DNA from: Thiotrichales bacterium
GTDB lineage: Bacteria; Pseudomonadota; Gammaproteobacteria; Beggiatoales; Beggiatoaceae
NCBI GenBank assembly: GCA_016744475.1
Contig: JADGEH010000024.1
Span: 1-55,785 of the forward strand
Length of the DNA stretch: 55,785 nt
Reading direction: 5' to 3'
Of the stretch, positions 25,373 to 35,627 are shown one piece after another. The notes under the pieces are model-generated. The model was given only the letters and a program-made list of their open reading frames with translations, was not told where the DNA came from and made no database searches. Position numbers and translations under genes: made by a program. Position 1 is the first letter of the stretch; every line of letters begins with the position of its first letter.

Positions 25373-26710
25373 CTATCGCTCCATCGCAGCAACAGTTTTC
25401 GGTACGACGGCGGTCAGCACTTCGTGGCCTTTGGCGGTGACTAACACATCATCTTCAATGCGCACGCCGATGTTGTGCCAGCGGGGATCGATGTCGGGTT
25501 GGCCTTTGAGGGGCTGGGTTAATGCGCCGATATAAAGGCCGGGTTCGACGGTGAGCACTTGTCCGGGGCTTAAGATTTGAGATTTTCCGCCGGGCTTGTA
25601 GCAGCCCACATCATGCACATCGAGTCCTAACCAATGGCTGGTGCCGTGCATGTAGAAGGGACGGTAGGCTTTTTTCTTGATTAAAGCGTCGCGTTTGCCG
25701 CGCAGCAATCCCAGTTCTAATAAACCTTCTGTGATCACTTTAACGGCGGCATCATGCACGGATGTCATGCGTCGCCCAGGTTTGATCTGCTTGATCGCGG
25801 CCTGTTGTGCGGCTAAGACGACTTCGTAAATGGCTTTTTGTTCCGCAGAAAAACGGCCACTAACGGGAAAAGTGCGGGTGATGTCGGCGTTGTAATAGCC
25901 GTAAGCAGCACCCGCATCAATCAGTAATAAGTCGCCAGCCTGCATTTGTCTTTGATTTTCAATGTAATGCAGAATGCAGGCGTTGCCGCCTGACGCAACA
26001 ATGGAGGGATAAGCCGCGCCATCGCCGCCTTGGTCGCGGAATATCTGCTCCATCGCGGCTTGCACTTGGTATTCATACACACCGGGTTGGGTCATGTTTA
26101 ACGCCGCTGCATGAGCTTGTGCGGACGTGTGGATAGCTTGGCGCATGAGGGCAAGTTCTGCGGGGCTTTTGTGTAGGCGCATTGGATGCAGAATACGGCC
26201 TGGATCGCGCAGGCTGTCGGGGGCTTGGCCTTGACGTGCGTATTGCTGCGTGAGGCGTTGCCAATGTTGCATCATGCGCTGATTAAAGGCGGCATCGCGT
26301 CCAAAATGGTAATAAATCACGGCTGCTTTTTGCAGATATTTGTCCAGACGTTTGTCCAGACTCGCCACGTCATAGGCTTTGTCGGCGGCGTATTGCGTCA
26401 CCGCGCCTTCAACGCCGGCTCGATAGCCATGCCACACTTCAAGACTGGGATCACGCGGCTGTACAAAGAGTACAAAGCGGTTTTTTTTCTGCTGCGGTGC
26501 AAAGACGGCGACAGCTCCGGGTTCGTTAAATCCGGTGAGGTAGTAAAAGTCGCTGTCTTGGCGATACAGGTAGTCCACGTCGTTGTGCATCACGGCGGTC
26601 GGTGCGCTGTGCAACACCGCTACGCCGTTTCCTAATGCCGCCATGAAGGCTTCACGACGTTGTTGATATTCGCTGGGCATTACGCTGTTTGCTGCTGTCA
26701 TGAGTGCTTC
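25373..26710 (-). CDS. pepP: Xaa-Pro aminopeptidase (PepP, M24B)
   Basis: About 445 aa. Removes N-terminal residues in front of proline. The N-terminal aminopeptidase-P domain (~10-150; DFYYLTGFNEPGAVAVF) precedes a pita-bread domain with the dinuclear Mn-binding residues in LLLIDAGAAYGYYNADITRT, MHGTSHWLGLDVHDVG, LTVEPGLY and VRIEDDVLV. The start is ATG 26710 or ATG 26701; the second has GGAAG five bases upstream. Both lie just after the purL stop at 26718, so the gene is probably co-transcribed with purL, an unusual pairing: pepP usually sits with ubiH. Confidence 0.94.
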   Translation of the reverse strand, partial: EALMTAANSVMPSEYQQRREAFMAALGNGVAVLHSAPTAVMHNDVDYLYRQDSDFYYLTGFNEPGAVAVFAPQQKKNRFVLFVQPRDPSLEVWHGYRAGVEGAVTQYAADKAYDVASLDKRLDKYLQKAAVIYYHFGRDAAFNQRMMQHWQRLTQQYARQGQAPDSLRDPGRILHPMRLHKSPAELALMRQAIHTSAQAHAAALNMTQPGVYEYQVQAAMEQIFRDQGGDGAAYPSIVASGGNACILHYIENQRQMQAGDLLLIDAGAAYGYYNADITRTFPVSGRFSAEQKAIYEVVLAAQQAAIKQIKPGRRMTSVHDAAVKVITEGLLELGLLRGKRDALIKKKAYRPFYMHGTSHWLGLDVHDVGCYKPGGKSQILSPGQVLTVEPGLYIGALTQPLKGQPDIDPRWHNIGVRIEDDVLVTAKGHEVLTAVVPKTVAAMER

Positions 26711-26717
26711 CATTGAT

Positions 26718-29700
26718 TTACGCCAAGCCGCGTCGTGCATTGAAAAATAATTGCATCCAGGGGCTGTTTTCGTCCGTCCAAGTATCGGGCAACCAGGAAT
26801 GCCGCGAGCTTAAGAAGATGCGTTCGGGATGCGGCATCATGATGGTGAAACGTCCGTCTGGCGTGGTCACTCCGGTTAAGCCGCCGGGGGAGCCATTGGG
26901 ATTCAGCGGATAAACTTCGGTCGGTAAACCGTGATGATCAACATAGCGCAGCGCTTGTAGGTGTTCTGGCACGGGTTCGGCGCTGTAGACTCGGCCTTCT
27001 CCGTGCGCGACCACCACGGGCAAGCGTGAACCCGCCATGCCTTGCAAGAATAAAGAGGGGCTGTTTAGGACTTCAAGCATCACGTAACGCGCTTCAAATT
27101 GTTCGGAGCGGTTGCGCACAAAACGCGGCCAATGTTGGGCACCCGGAATCAAATCGTGTAGTTGTGCCATCATTTGACAGCCATTGCACACGCCCAACGC
27201 GAAGCTGTCAGGCCGCTGAAAAAAGGCGGAAAATTCATCAAAGGCACGAGCGTTGTAGCGAACCGAATGCGCCCAGCCGCCACCTGCACCCAGCACGTCG
27301 CCGTAAGAAAATCCCCCTGCCGCCGCCATGCCTTGAAAATCTTTTAAGGACACGCGACCCGCAATAATGTCGCTGATATGCACGTCCACGGCGGTAAATC
27401 CGGCTCGATCAAAGGCGGCAGCCATTTCATGATGACCATTCACGCCTTGTTCACGCAAAATAGCCATGCGCGGATGTGTACCGATCAGCGCAGGAGCTTG
27501 GAGTTGAAAAGTGGTGTGTAAATGCAGGCCGGGGTCTTCGTCATCTAACCAGCGATCATATTCTTGCTGCGCACATTCGGGGTTATCGCGCAGACCTTGG
27601 ATTTGATACGTGGTATCCGACCATAAACGGTGCAAATCTTTGATCGCATAGTGCAAGTGGCTGCCATCATTGATCTCATTGGTGAGCAACAGGGCTTTTT
27701 CTTCATTCGGCACGCCGATGAGATGGACGTGTTCGCCCACTGTGCTGTTGTCTCTAAAATACTGCTGTATGTCTTCAACGTCACAGGCTTTCACTTGGAT
27801 GACCGCGCCAAGTTCTTCGCTAAAAAATAATTCTAAAAGACCTTGGTTATCTAAGGGGCGTTCAGTTTTTTGCATCACCGCGCATAATCGGCCACATTCC
27901 CAAGCCGTATATGGCAGCGACAAAGTCACGCCGACTTGCCCTGCAAACATCATTTCACACAGCGTGGTGAATAAGCCGCCGTCAGAACGATCATGATAAG
28001 CGAGGATTTTCCCTTGCGCGTTTAAGGCTTGAATACTGAGGAAAAAGCTCTTCAAATCCTGTGCTTTGACATCAGGCGTGGTTTTGCCCAATTGTTGATA
28101 CACCTGTGCGAGCGCTGAACCGCCCAAGCGATTTTTGCCCTGCCCTAAATCAATCAGCAATAAACAAGTATCCATCTCCGGCTGGAGTTGCGGAGTTAAG
28201 CACCGCGAAAGATTCGATACACGCGCAAAGGCCGAGACGATTAACGATAGCGGTGCGGTGACCGATTTATCATCCCAAGCCGCTCGCATGGATAAAGAAT
28301 CCTTGCCCACGGGAATCGCAATGCCCAGTTCGGGGCAAAACTCCATGCCCACGGCTCGCACCGTATCAAACAAAGCCGCGTCTTCTCCGGGCTGACCGCA
28401 GGCCGCCATCCAATTCGCCGACAAGACAATATCGCTCATCGCATCAATCGGTGCGGCAGCGAGATTGGTCAACGCTTCGCCCACCGCCATGCGACCCGAA
28501 GCCGGAGCATTTAACAAAGCCAGCGGTGTGCGCTCGCCCATGCTCATCGCTTCCCCCGTCTTGGCTTTAAAGCCTGAAGCCGTGACCGCACAATCGGCTA
28601 CGGGCACTTGCCAAGGGCCGACCATTTGATCGCGTATCACTTGCCCGGTCACAGAACGGTCGCCAATGGTGATGAGAAAGGTTTTATCCGCCACCGTGGG
28701 CAAATGCAACACGCGCTCAACCGCATCGTTGAGGGCTATCGTATTGAGTTTTAAGGGCGTTTGAGGGAGGGCGATATGGCTCACGTTGCGGTGCATTTTG
28801 GGCGGTTTGCCCAGCAAGACGTGCAAAGACATCTTCACCGGATCAGCCACATCAACATCCGTTACTCGCAATATTTGCTCTTGTGTCGCCTGACCCACCA
28901 CGGCATACGGGCAGCGTTCACGGGCACATAACTGCTCAAAAAAGTCTAAATGCTCTGGTGCAATAGCCAACACATAACGCTCCTGCGCTTCATTGCTCCA
29001 AATTTCCATCGGCGACAAGCTGGGATCAGCACTATTAATCTTGCGCAATTCAATCACGCCGCCACGACCGCTATCATTGATCAACTCCGGCAGCGCGTTA
29101 GACAATCCGCCCGCGCCCACGTCGTGCATGGCAAATACCGGATTGTTCTCGCCTAAACGCCAGCACGCATCAATCACTTCTTGGCAACGCCGCTGCATTT
29201 CTGGATTGCCGCGCTGCACCGAGGCAAAATCCAAATCCTCATGGCTTTGTCCCGCATTCATAGACGAAGCCGCGCCGCCGCCTAAACCGATCAACATCGC
29301 AGGCCCCCCCAGCACAATAAGCAAGCTGCCCACTGGCATGGGCAGTTTTTCGATATTCACTTCCGTCATGTTGCCCACACCGCCTGCCAACATAATCGGC
29401 TTGTGATAACCGCGTCGCTGCCCTTCGACCTCCAATTCAAAGCTGCGGAAATAACCGCATAAATTCGGTCGCCCAAATTCATTATTAAACGCGCTCCCGC
29501 CCAGCGGCCCTTCCAACATAATGTCTAAGCTCGTCGCCATCCGTGCTGGCGTGCCATAGCCATCTTCCCAAGGGCGCGGCGCATCCGGCAAATTGAGATT
29601 CGACACCGAAAACCCAGTGAGTCCAGCTTTGGGTTTAGAACCGCGTCCTGTCGCCCCTTCATCACGGATTTCTCCACCAGAACCCGTCGCCGCCCCCGGA

Positions 29701-30632
29701 AAGGGAGAGATCGCCGTGGGATGATTATGCGTTTCCACCTTCATCAAAATATGCCAAGGCTGCGGGCTATAGCGATATTCCATCTCCGCCGTATCGGTGG
29801 CGGTGGGCGCAAACACCGCCGCATTAAAACCGCGCATCACCGCAGAATTATCATGATAAGCCGACAACACCTGGCCCGGATGGCTAAGATGCGTATGACG
29901 AATCATGTCAAACAAACTGGTGTCCTGCGCTTTACCATCAATCACCCAATCCGCATTAAAAATTTTATGCCGACAATGCTCAGAATTCGCCTGTGCAAAC
30001 ATCATCAATTCTGCATCGGAAGGATCACGTTTCAAAGCCGTAAAATTCTCCACCAAATAACCAATTTCATCGCCAGACAAAGCCAAACCCAAAGACACAT
30101 TAGCCTGTTCCAAAGCCTCCCGGCCTTGTTCCAACACCGCCACCGTGTTCAACGGTTTCGCGGGTGCATGAGCAAACAAGGCTTGCTCTGCCTGCTCCAA
30201 ATCCGCCGGAGTTAGTGCTACTTCCGTCATCCGATCATGCAGCAAAGCCGCCACAGCCTGCACATCATCCACGCCCCACACCTGCCATAACACGCCGCGC
30301 TCAATACGTTGAATGTTGGTTAAGCCGCAATTATGTGCAATGTCGGTTGCCTTACTCGCCCAAGGTGAGATCGTGCCAGGACGCGGAATCACCAAAATCG
30401 ACTGCACATCATCGGGCACAGGCTCAGGCATCTGCACCTGCTCAGCATTCATCGTGTAATGCAGCAGTGCTTCCAATTGTTGCGTTTGCGAGGCTTCTAA
30501 AGCGCTCTCCGTTTCAACAAAATGTATGAACCGCGCACAAGCCCCTTTGAGGGTGACTTGTTGTTGCTGTGCAGTCTGTCGCAATTTGTCATGACGAAAA
30601 GGGGAAAGGGCGAGATCACCGGAATGTTGCAT
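26718..30632 (-). CDS. purL: Phosphoribosylformylglycinamidine synthase, large single-chain form
   Basis: 1304 aa, the full length of the gammaproteobacterial enzyme. Converts FGAR, glutamine and ATP to FGAM in the fourth step of purine synthesis. The N-terminal PurS-like part and linker precede two AIRS-type ATP-binding halves ([47 protein letters not shown]) and a C-terminal glutaminase domain with nucleophile Cys1149 in [12 protein letters not shown] and the His-Glu pair in PHPERIF. No frame breaks. The first gene of a probable purL-pepP unit. Confidence 0.98.
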   Translation of the reverse strand: MQHSGDLALSPFRHDKLRQTAQQQQVTLKGACARFIHFVETESALEASQTQQLEALLHYTMNAEQVQMPEPVPDDVQSILVIPRPGTISPWASKATDIAHNCGLTNIQRIERGVLWQVWGVDDVQAVAALLHDRMTEVALTPADLEQAEQALFAHAPAKPLNTVAVLEQGREALEQANVSLGLALSGDEIGYLVENFTALKRDPSDAELMMFAQANSEHCRHKIFNADWVIDGKAQDTSLFDMIRHTHLSHPGQVLSAYHDNSAVMRGFNAAVFAPTATDTAEMEYRYSPQPWHILMKVETHNHPTAISPFPGAATGSGGEIRDEGATGRGSKPKAGLTGFSVSNLNLPDAPRPWEDGYGTPARMATSLDIMLEGPLGGSAFNNEFGRPNLCGYFRSFELEVEGQRRGYHKPIMLAGGVGNMTEVNIEKLPMPVGSLLIVLGGPAMLIGLGGGAASSMNAGQSHEDLDFASVQRGNPEMQRRCQEVIDACWRLGENNPVFAMHDVGAGGLSNALPELINDSGRGGVIELRKINSADPSLSPMEIWSNEAQERYVLAIAPEHLDFFEQLCARERCPYAVVGQATQEQILRVTDVDVADPVKMSLHVLLGKPPKMHRNVSHIALPQTPLKLNTIALNDAVERVLHLPTVADKTFLITIGDRSVTGQVIRDQMVGPWQVPVADCAVTASGFKAKTGEAMSMGERTPLALLNAPASGRMAVGEALTNLAAAPIDAMSDIVLSANWMAACGQPGEDAALFDTVRAVGMEFCPELGIAIPVGKDSLSMRAAWDDKSVTAPLSLIVSAFARVSNLSRCLTPQLQPEMDTCLLLIDLGQGKNRLGGSALAQVYQQLGKTTPDVKAQDLKSFFLSIQALNAQGKILAYHDRSDGGLFTTLCEMMFAGQVGVTLSLPYTAWECGRLCAVMQKTERPLDNQGLLELFFSEELGAVIQVKACDVEDIQQYFRDNSTVGEHVHLIGVPNEEKALLLTNEINDGSHLHYAIKDLHRLWSDTTYQIQGLRDNPECAQQEYDRWLDDEDPGLHLHTTFQLQAPALIGTHPRMAILREQGVNGHHEMAAAFDRAGFTAVDVHISDIIAGRVSLKDFQGMAAAGGFSYGDVLGAGGGWAHSVRYNARAFDEFSAFFQRPDSFALGVCNGCQMMAQLHDLIPGAQHWPRFVRNRSEQFEARYVMLEVLNSPSLFLQGMAGSRLPVVVAHGEGRVYSAEPVPEHLQALRYVDHHGLPTEVYPLNPNGSPGGLTGVTTPDGRFTIMMPHPERIFLSSRHSWLPDTWTDENSPWMQLFFNARRGLA

Positions 30633-31026
30633 AAGGTTTATAGTCCCTGCACGTTTAGCTTTGTTGACATGTAAAGAAAAAATTAAGGCGGGAAAGTGTA
30701 CCTGAATTGAGGGAATTTAAGGAGTCTCAAGGGAAAGCTTGTCCATAAGTTTAAGTCTAACATTGGCTACAAAAAAGTAGAGATCAGACTGCTTTTCCGT
30801 CCATTCTCGTTAAAAGCCTTATCTCGATAAGGTCATTATCTGTCTAAACAAAAATTAAATCAGCACATTAAATCGCCTAAGTTTAATAGGCATTGAACAA
30901 TGCAAAGGACATAAAAAAGCCACCTTTTAAATCGGTGGCTTTTTATGTCCTTAAATGTATACAAACAAGGATTTAAAAGATTCTGCTGTGCTTTTAACCC
31001 TCTCTTGTAGCTATATCAAAGATTCA
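30633..31026. other. Spacer upstream of purL
   Basis: No gene. It should contain the purL promoter (30640-30720) but no clear hexamer pair was found. A bidirectional terminator lies at 30908-30950. The stretch 30760-30900 shows nothing recognisable. Confidence 0.5.
30908..30950. terminator. Bidirectional rho-independent terminator
   Basis: GGACATAAAAAAGCCACC, a short AT loop, then GGTGGCTTTTTATGTCC. A long stem with A and T tracts. It lies upstream of purL and so would insulate purL from anything transcribed from the right, or end plus-strand transcripts. Confidence 0.85.
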
Positions 31027-34000
31027 TCATAAGGCATCCAGGCTGAGTTCACACGTCCATTCACCGGATGATGTTTCTTCACAGTATTGCTCGCCAAACT
31101 GACAAATATAACGACCCACAATTAATTCTGAAGAACAAAACTCATCAGGGATAGATTCAATGGTGGGTGTGGATACTACGGTTTGTCGTGCGCGTCCGCG
31201 ACGGGTGCTGCTGTCGGTATCGTCTTCATAAGGAACAACGTATTGGAAGACATCATTGTTGACCTGAAGTTCAGGATTTTCTGGCGTGCTGTCACCGCTA
31301 TCTTGCACTTCTACGTCAAAGTTAGGACGCACGATGTATTTGCTGCCTGCAATGATGACAGTAAAGGTGCCATTGGAGTTATAGGTGGCTTCAATGCCGT
31401 CAAACGCACTCAGCAGTTGAACAAAGTAATCCGGTTCTAAAAAGGCGGGATTGACGATTTGTGAAGTGCCATCTGAGTAAACAAAGTTGGATTTTTCACG
31501 AGTATCACGCGGGAAACCAATACCAATTCTGCGCTGTGTGGGGGTATTGACATATAAGCCCGGAGCGGCATTAGCGGGGAAGTTGCTCGCATCACAGGAA
31601 CAGTCTGCGGAAATGAGATCAGGCAGTTGTGGAATTAAGTCGGCAGCAATCTGTTCTTGTGGAATCACGCCGCAATGTGCCATGCAATAAAAAGCAGCAG
31701 GCGCGGGTTCTACAAAAGATTGGAACGTCATGACACGACGCGCACGCCCACTACGCCGAGTGCTATCGGCATATTCCATAAAGACGCTACTGTCTTCTGT
31801 CACGTCTATCCTGCTATCGGTGCCCATGACGGAGGCGAGACCTTCGGGATCGTTAGGCGAAGGCAACACGCGAAACTGCATTCCACTGTCGGTGGTGAGC
31901 AATGGAAAGCCCCCTTTATCCACGGTTAAACCCGGTGTTGCGTCGGGGTCTACAATGGTGATGGTATTAGGATCAGGTACGAAAGCCATTTGAAATTGAC
32001 TGTTTGCATCGGTTTTAAGCTGCATGATGCCAGAGGTGTTCTGCGATAAATTAAAGCCGTCAATATTTTTATCTAAAGTGGCCTGTAAGTTGGTTAAAGC
32101 ACTGCCTTTGCTGCTGTTACCCCCCACACCAAAACCAGCACTTAAATTAGGCCAACTGTGCATTTTCAATTGAGGCGGTAAAGTCGGTTTATCTAGCGGA
32201 CGATATTCAATCACGCTGCCAATAGGGGCGGTTAAGTCGCCATTGGCTAAATCAACCGCCCAGGTCTCAGGCAATAAGCTGACAATATCATCTGGACTGA
32301 TTTTGTTGGCATCTAGGTTGACCATGAAACCGGACATCCCTGTACTGCCCATAGCCTGAAACTCTGTGACATTGAGATAGCTCACTTGCTCAGGTGTCAA
32401 TGCGCGTTTAGCACTAGGAGGGAATTCACTCAAACTATTGGTGTTTAAGTCATTTAAGATACTGGGTACGCTATTTTCCATTTGTGCTGCCGTCAATCCT
32501 CGAATCCCATCAGTGCTGAGATTACCTAAATGCGCGGCACTCACCCCTTGAAAGGCATCAGAGGGTAATGCGGCCACGTCATTGGTATCCAGGCGGGCAA
32601 ACACGGCAGGTGAAGCATTACTGACGTTATTGGATGTGACCGTTGTATAGGATGTAGCGCCTAAGTCGTCCAGCGGTGGCGCTGGATTAGCGGCTGGCAG
32701 TTCAAAAGTGGCGGTACAGTTTTTATCGGCATCCATGAGCACGGCACCATTTTGATCACAATCACCACTCCAACCTGCAAATAACCAATCTTTAGCGTGC
32801 ACGGCATTGAGCGTAATGCTGTTGCCTGGAGGCGATTGACGCGGCCCGTCAATATGCCCTTGTCCTATCACATTAATGGTGACGGCAAATATGGATTGAG
32901 TAAATTCAGCGGTGCAGGTTTTGTCGGCATCCAGTAAGACACCAATCACAGGTGTTAATGCGCCGCCTTGGCAATCGCCTGACCAGCTTAGAAATAGCCA
33001 ATCCGCTGTGGGTAAGGCTTTCAACAGGACGCTGGCACCTTTGGGATAGGTGCCCGCTCCTTGGACGCTACCACCGCCCACGGTCGTGACACTCAGAGTC
33101 AATTGTTCAGTAGGAATGGGCGTAGGAGGCGTGGTGGGATCAGGCGCAGGGGGAAGGACAGGGGCAGGCGGCAAATTAGGGTCAGTCTGTTCTAACACTG
33201 TAAATTGGAAGCTGTACGGTGCAGATAAAGATGCCTCTAATTGACTCATGACCCCTTCTAGCGTCACCGTGACAGTCTCACCCGCTTGAAAATCAGTATC
33301 GGGGTCAAAGACGATGAGCGTCGTGTTATCTCCGCTGAAAAGGCCAGCGGTGATCTGACCGCTGGCAGAACCTTCAAGCTTAAAGCTGCTATTCACATCA
33401 AAGCTGGATTGTGACATTGGGGTGTTGAATGTCAGTGCGATATTCACATCCGCCGCGACGCTGCTCTCCTCTGCCAGTGGAAGATGACTACTGATCTGTG
33501 GATGATTTGCGGGATTGCCTTGGTTGACATACAAAGAAATGCTAGTGTCATTAAAGCCTGCCACCAATATATCTAACGCACCGTCACCATTGACATCAGC
33601 TACATGGGTACGACCCGCTTTAAGATTAGAAATGACCTGTGGGGCAAACCCTCCCTGACCATCGTTTTCATACCACGTCAAGGCATCATTGTTAGAACTG
33701 TTGGGGAGCATATCTATATCGCCATCATTATCCAAATCAATGGCTATGAGATCCGTGACTGCGGCTGTCTGTGTAATGACGTGTTTTGCTTCAAAAGCGC
33801 CTGAGCCATCATTGGCATACCACACCACGACCGAATCATTATTTACGGCTGCCAGCACATCCCTATCACCGTCACCATCTAGATCAATCGCATCATATAC
33901 AGAGGTGAACACCCTAGCGGCTTCAGTAAAAACGCTTTGTTCTGCGGCAAAGAGTCCATCTTCTTGGCGAGCATACAACATGAGATCGTTACCGCTCGCC

Positions 34001-34734
34001 GAGTGATGCAGCACATCCTTATCGCCGTCGCCATCGATATCGACGGCATAAAAAGACGAAAAAGTGTCACGGGCTATCACATTGGCAGGGGCAAATGAAC
34101 CCGTACCGTTCGGGTTGGGATACCAAACCACTTGAGAATTAAAAATTGAAGTGGAGAACACGTCCAAATGATTGTCACCATCCATATCAAGTACCTGGAT
34201 AGTGTTTGTACCTGCGGTGGAATCAGGCGCAATGAGAATGCCTGCGGCAAAATTGCCTAGAGCATCAGTATTTGGATACCAAATGATTTTCTCATTCTCG
34301 ATGAACGTAGATAACAGGTCTAAATCACCATCACCATCTAAATCAGCCGCCTTGACCGTTTTAAAGCGACTGGTATCACTCGCTATCAATTGTTCAGCAG
34401 CAAAACCACCATTGCCATCACTGGGATACCAAACAATGGTGTTCTTCGTAGTGCTGGCAGAGATCACGTCCATATCACCATCGCCATTTAAATCAGCGGC
34501 ATAGATATACACATTCATCCCATGATCGATGGCGTTAGTGACATCCCCTTGTGCCACAAAACTCGGCGCGGCAACACTGAGTGGTGCCCAAGCCGTTAAA
34601 CATAGCGTTAGAAACAGATATAGCCATGGACACTCATCACGGCTGAAATGCGAAAAGGCATGTCGAAAGTGCTTGAGCAGCACCACGCCTTGATAGGCGT
34701 AGTGCCAATAAAAAAGGGCGTGTTTAGGAATCAT
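31027..34734 (-). CDS. Large secreted FG-GAP/VCBS beta-propeller protein
   Basis: 1235 aa from ATG 34734, which has AGAGGA upstream; an ATG six codons earlier has none. A long signal peptide (~37-55, ending LSVAAPSF) leads to seven FG-GAP/VCBS repeats (~75-410), each with a calcium loop such as DLNGDGDMD, DLDGDGDLD or DIDGDGDKD, giving a seven-bladed propeller. Next come an Ig-like domain (~410-515), a Pro-rich linker, two repeats like bacterial InlB-B units (LSWSGDCQGG and FAGWSGDCDQNG, each with a Cys pair), an Asn/Leu-rich segment, and a C-terminal region with paired cysteines and two Arg-rich motifs (TRRSGRARR, near 31740, and TRRGRARQ, near 31190). Extracellular or surface-attached; the role is unknown. 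Confidence 0.85.
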   Translation of the reverse strand: MIPKHALFYWHYAYQGVVLLKHFRHAFSHFSRDECPWLYLFLTLCLTAWAPLSVAAPSFVAQGDVTNAIDHGMNVYIYAADLNGDGDMDVISASTTKNTIVWYPSDGNGGFAAEQLIASDTSRFKTVKAADLDGDGDLDLLSTFIENEKIIWYPNTDALGNFAAGILIAPDSTAGTNTIQVLDMDGDNHLDVFSTSIFNSQVVWYPNPNGTGSFAPANVIARDTFSSFYAVDIDGDGDKDVLHHSASGNDLMLYARQEDGLFAAEQSVFTEAARVFTSVYDAIDLDGDGDRDVLAAVNNDSVVVWYANDGSGAFEAKHVITQTAAVTDLIAIDLDNDGDIDMLPNSSNNDALTWYENDGQGGFAPQVISNLKAGRTHVADVNGDGALDILVAGFNDTSISLYVNQGNPANHPQISSHLPLAEESSVAADVNIALTFNTPMSQSSFDVNSSFKLEGSASGQITAGLFSGDNTTLIVFDPDTDFQAGETVTVTLEGVMSQLEASLSAPYSFQFTVLEQTDPNLPPAPVLPPAPDPTTPPTPIPTEQLTLSVTTVGGGSVQGAGTYPKGASVLLKALPTADWLFLSWSGDCQGGALTPVIGVLLDADKTCTAEFTQSIFAVTINVIGQGHIDGPRQSPPGNSITLNAVHAKDWLFAGWSGDCDQNGAVLMDADKNCTATFELPAANPAPPLDDLGATSYTTVTSNNVSNASPAVFARLDTNDVAALPSDAFQGVSAAHLGNLSTDGIRGLTAAQMENSVPSILNDLNTNSLSEFPPSAKRALTPEQVSYLNVTEFQAMGSTGMSGFMVNLDANKISPDDIVSLLPETWAVDLANGDLTAPIGSVIEYRPLDKPTLPPQLKMHSWPNLSAGFGVGGNSSKGSALTNLQATLDKNIDGFNLSQNTSGIMQLKTDANSQFQMAFVPDPNTITIVDPDATPGLTVDKGGFPLLTTDSGMQFRVLPSPNDPEGLASVMGTDSRIDVTEDSSVFMEYADSTRRSGRARRVMTFQSFVEPAPAAFYCMAHCGVIPQEQIAADLIPQLPDLISADCSCDASNFPANAAPGLYVNTPTQRRIGIGFPRDTREKSNFVYSDGTSQIVNPAFLEPDYFVQLLSAFDGIEATYNSNGTFTVIIAGSKYIVRPNFDVEVQDSGDSTPENPELQVNNDVFQYVVPYEDDTDSSTRRGRARQTVVSTPTIESIPDEFCSSELIVGRYICQFGEQYCEETSSGEWTCELSLDAL

Positions 34735-34788
34735 GGGCTTATCCTCTGTCATTAAGTAGTGTAGGTGGTTTGGACATCAATATCGTTA

Positions 34789-34960
34789 AGAGCCTATACG
34801 GGTTGAGTGGCTTGGGTCATCGTCATTAAAGCTGTGGGATAAAGGCTAATATTTCATTCTTATGCGGCGAATAGTCCACTATTCAATGAGCAAGAACGAA
34901 AAAGCCCGCTCATCTCCCACCCGTCTCATCAGACTCGGCTTAAAGTCTATACGAATACTG
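34789..34960. mobile_element. Worn AGAGCCTATACG-type MITE
   Basis: Starts AGAGCCTATACGGGTTGAG and has GGCGAATAGTCCACTATTCA and AGTCTATACGAATACTGGG at the other side. The ends and interior have drifted, so it is an old copy. It lies between the large secreted protein and rubrerythrin, which are divergent. Confidence 0.55.
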
Positions 34961-35098
34961 GGTATTGTATAAACTCCCAATCTAGCAATAGGCAAAACCT
35001 ATCAATCTCATCAAAAAATCCCATTGGCAGCCTATGACTATTGCGCCTAGACTAATCCCGTACTCCAAAACAACATCCATTCAATTAAGGAACTCATT

Positions 35099-35518
35099 AT
35101 GGAATTAAAAGGCAGCAAAACCGAACAAAGCTTAAAAGATGCATTCGCGGGTGAGTCTCAGGCTAACCGTCGTTATTTATACTTTGCAGCAAAAGCTGAT
35201 GTAGAAGGCTATAACGACGTATCAGCGGTCTTTCGCTCCACCGCAGAAGGAGAAACAGGCCATGCTCATGGGCATTTAGAATACCTAGAAGCCAGCGGCG
35301 ATCCTGCTACAGGACTGCCCATTGGCAGCACTACCGATAATCTGAAAGCCTCCATCGCAGGCGAAACCCATGAATACACCGACATGTATCCTGGTATGGC
35401 GAAAACTGCCCGTGAAGAAGGTTTTGATGAAATCGCCGATTGGTTTGAAACGCTGGCAAAAGCCGAGCGCTCACATGCCAATCGCTTCCAAAAATCTTTG
35501 GATAATTTAGACGCATAA
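35099..35518 (+). CDS. Rubrerythrin-type diiron protein without rubredoxin domain
   Basis: 139 aa. A ferritin-like four-helix bundle with the diiron ligands in [36 protein letters not shown] and AERSHANRF. The C-terminal rubredoxin domain of classical rubrerythrin is absent. Likely reduces peroxide in the cytoplasm. AAGGA eight bases upstream fixes the start. It is followed by a Fe-S protein and a DUF3501 protein, a trio seen in many proteobacteria; the two partners may supply electrons, which is inference. Confidence 0.93.
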   Translation: MELKGSKTEQSLKDAFAGESQANRRYLYFAAKADVEGYNDVSAVFRSTAEGETGHAHGHLEYLEASGDPATGLPIGSTTDNLKASIAGETHEYTDMYPGMAKTAREEGFDEIADWFETLAKAERSHANRFQKSLDNLDA

Positions 35519-35531
35519 CCGATAGTGGTGG

Positions 35532-35557
35532 CCTGATAGCTTAAGAAGCTATCAGGT
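35532..35557. terminator. Hairpin after the rubrerythrin gene
   Basis: CCTGATAGCTT and AAGCTATCAGG form an 11-base stem directly after the gene, followed by only a short T run. It may attenuate transcription into the next gene or protect the rubrerythrin mRNA end. Confidence 0.55.
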
Positions 35558-35627
35558 TTAAATGACTGTCAGACGCGCAAATGCTGTAATACATTATTTT
35601 TTCAACGCTTTATTAAGGAGAATCCTC

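Noticed and set aside
27026-30529. Several plus-strand open frames antisense to purL
   Set aside because: purL is intact along its full length; these frames have no starts with ribosome sites and no family features.
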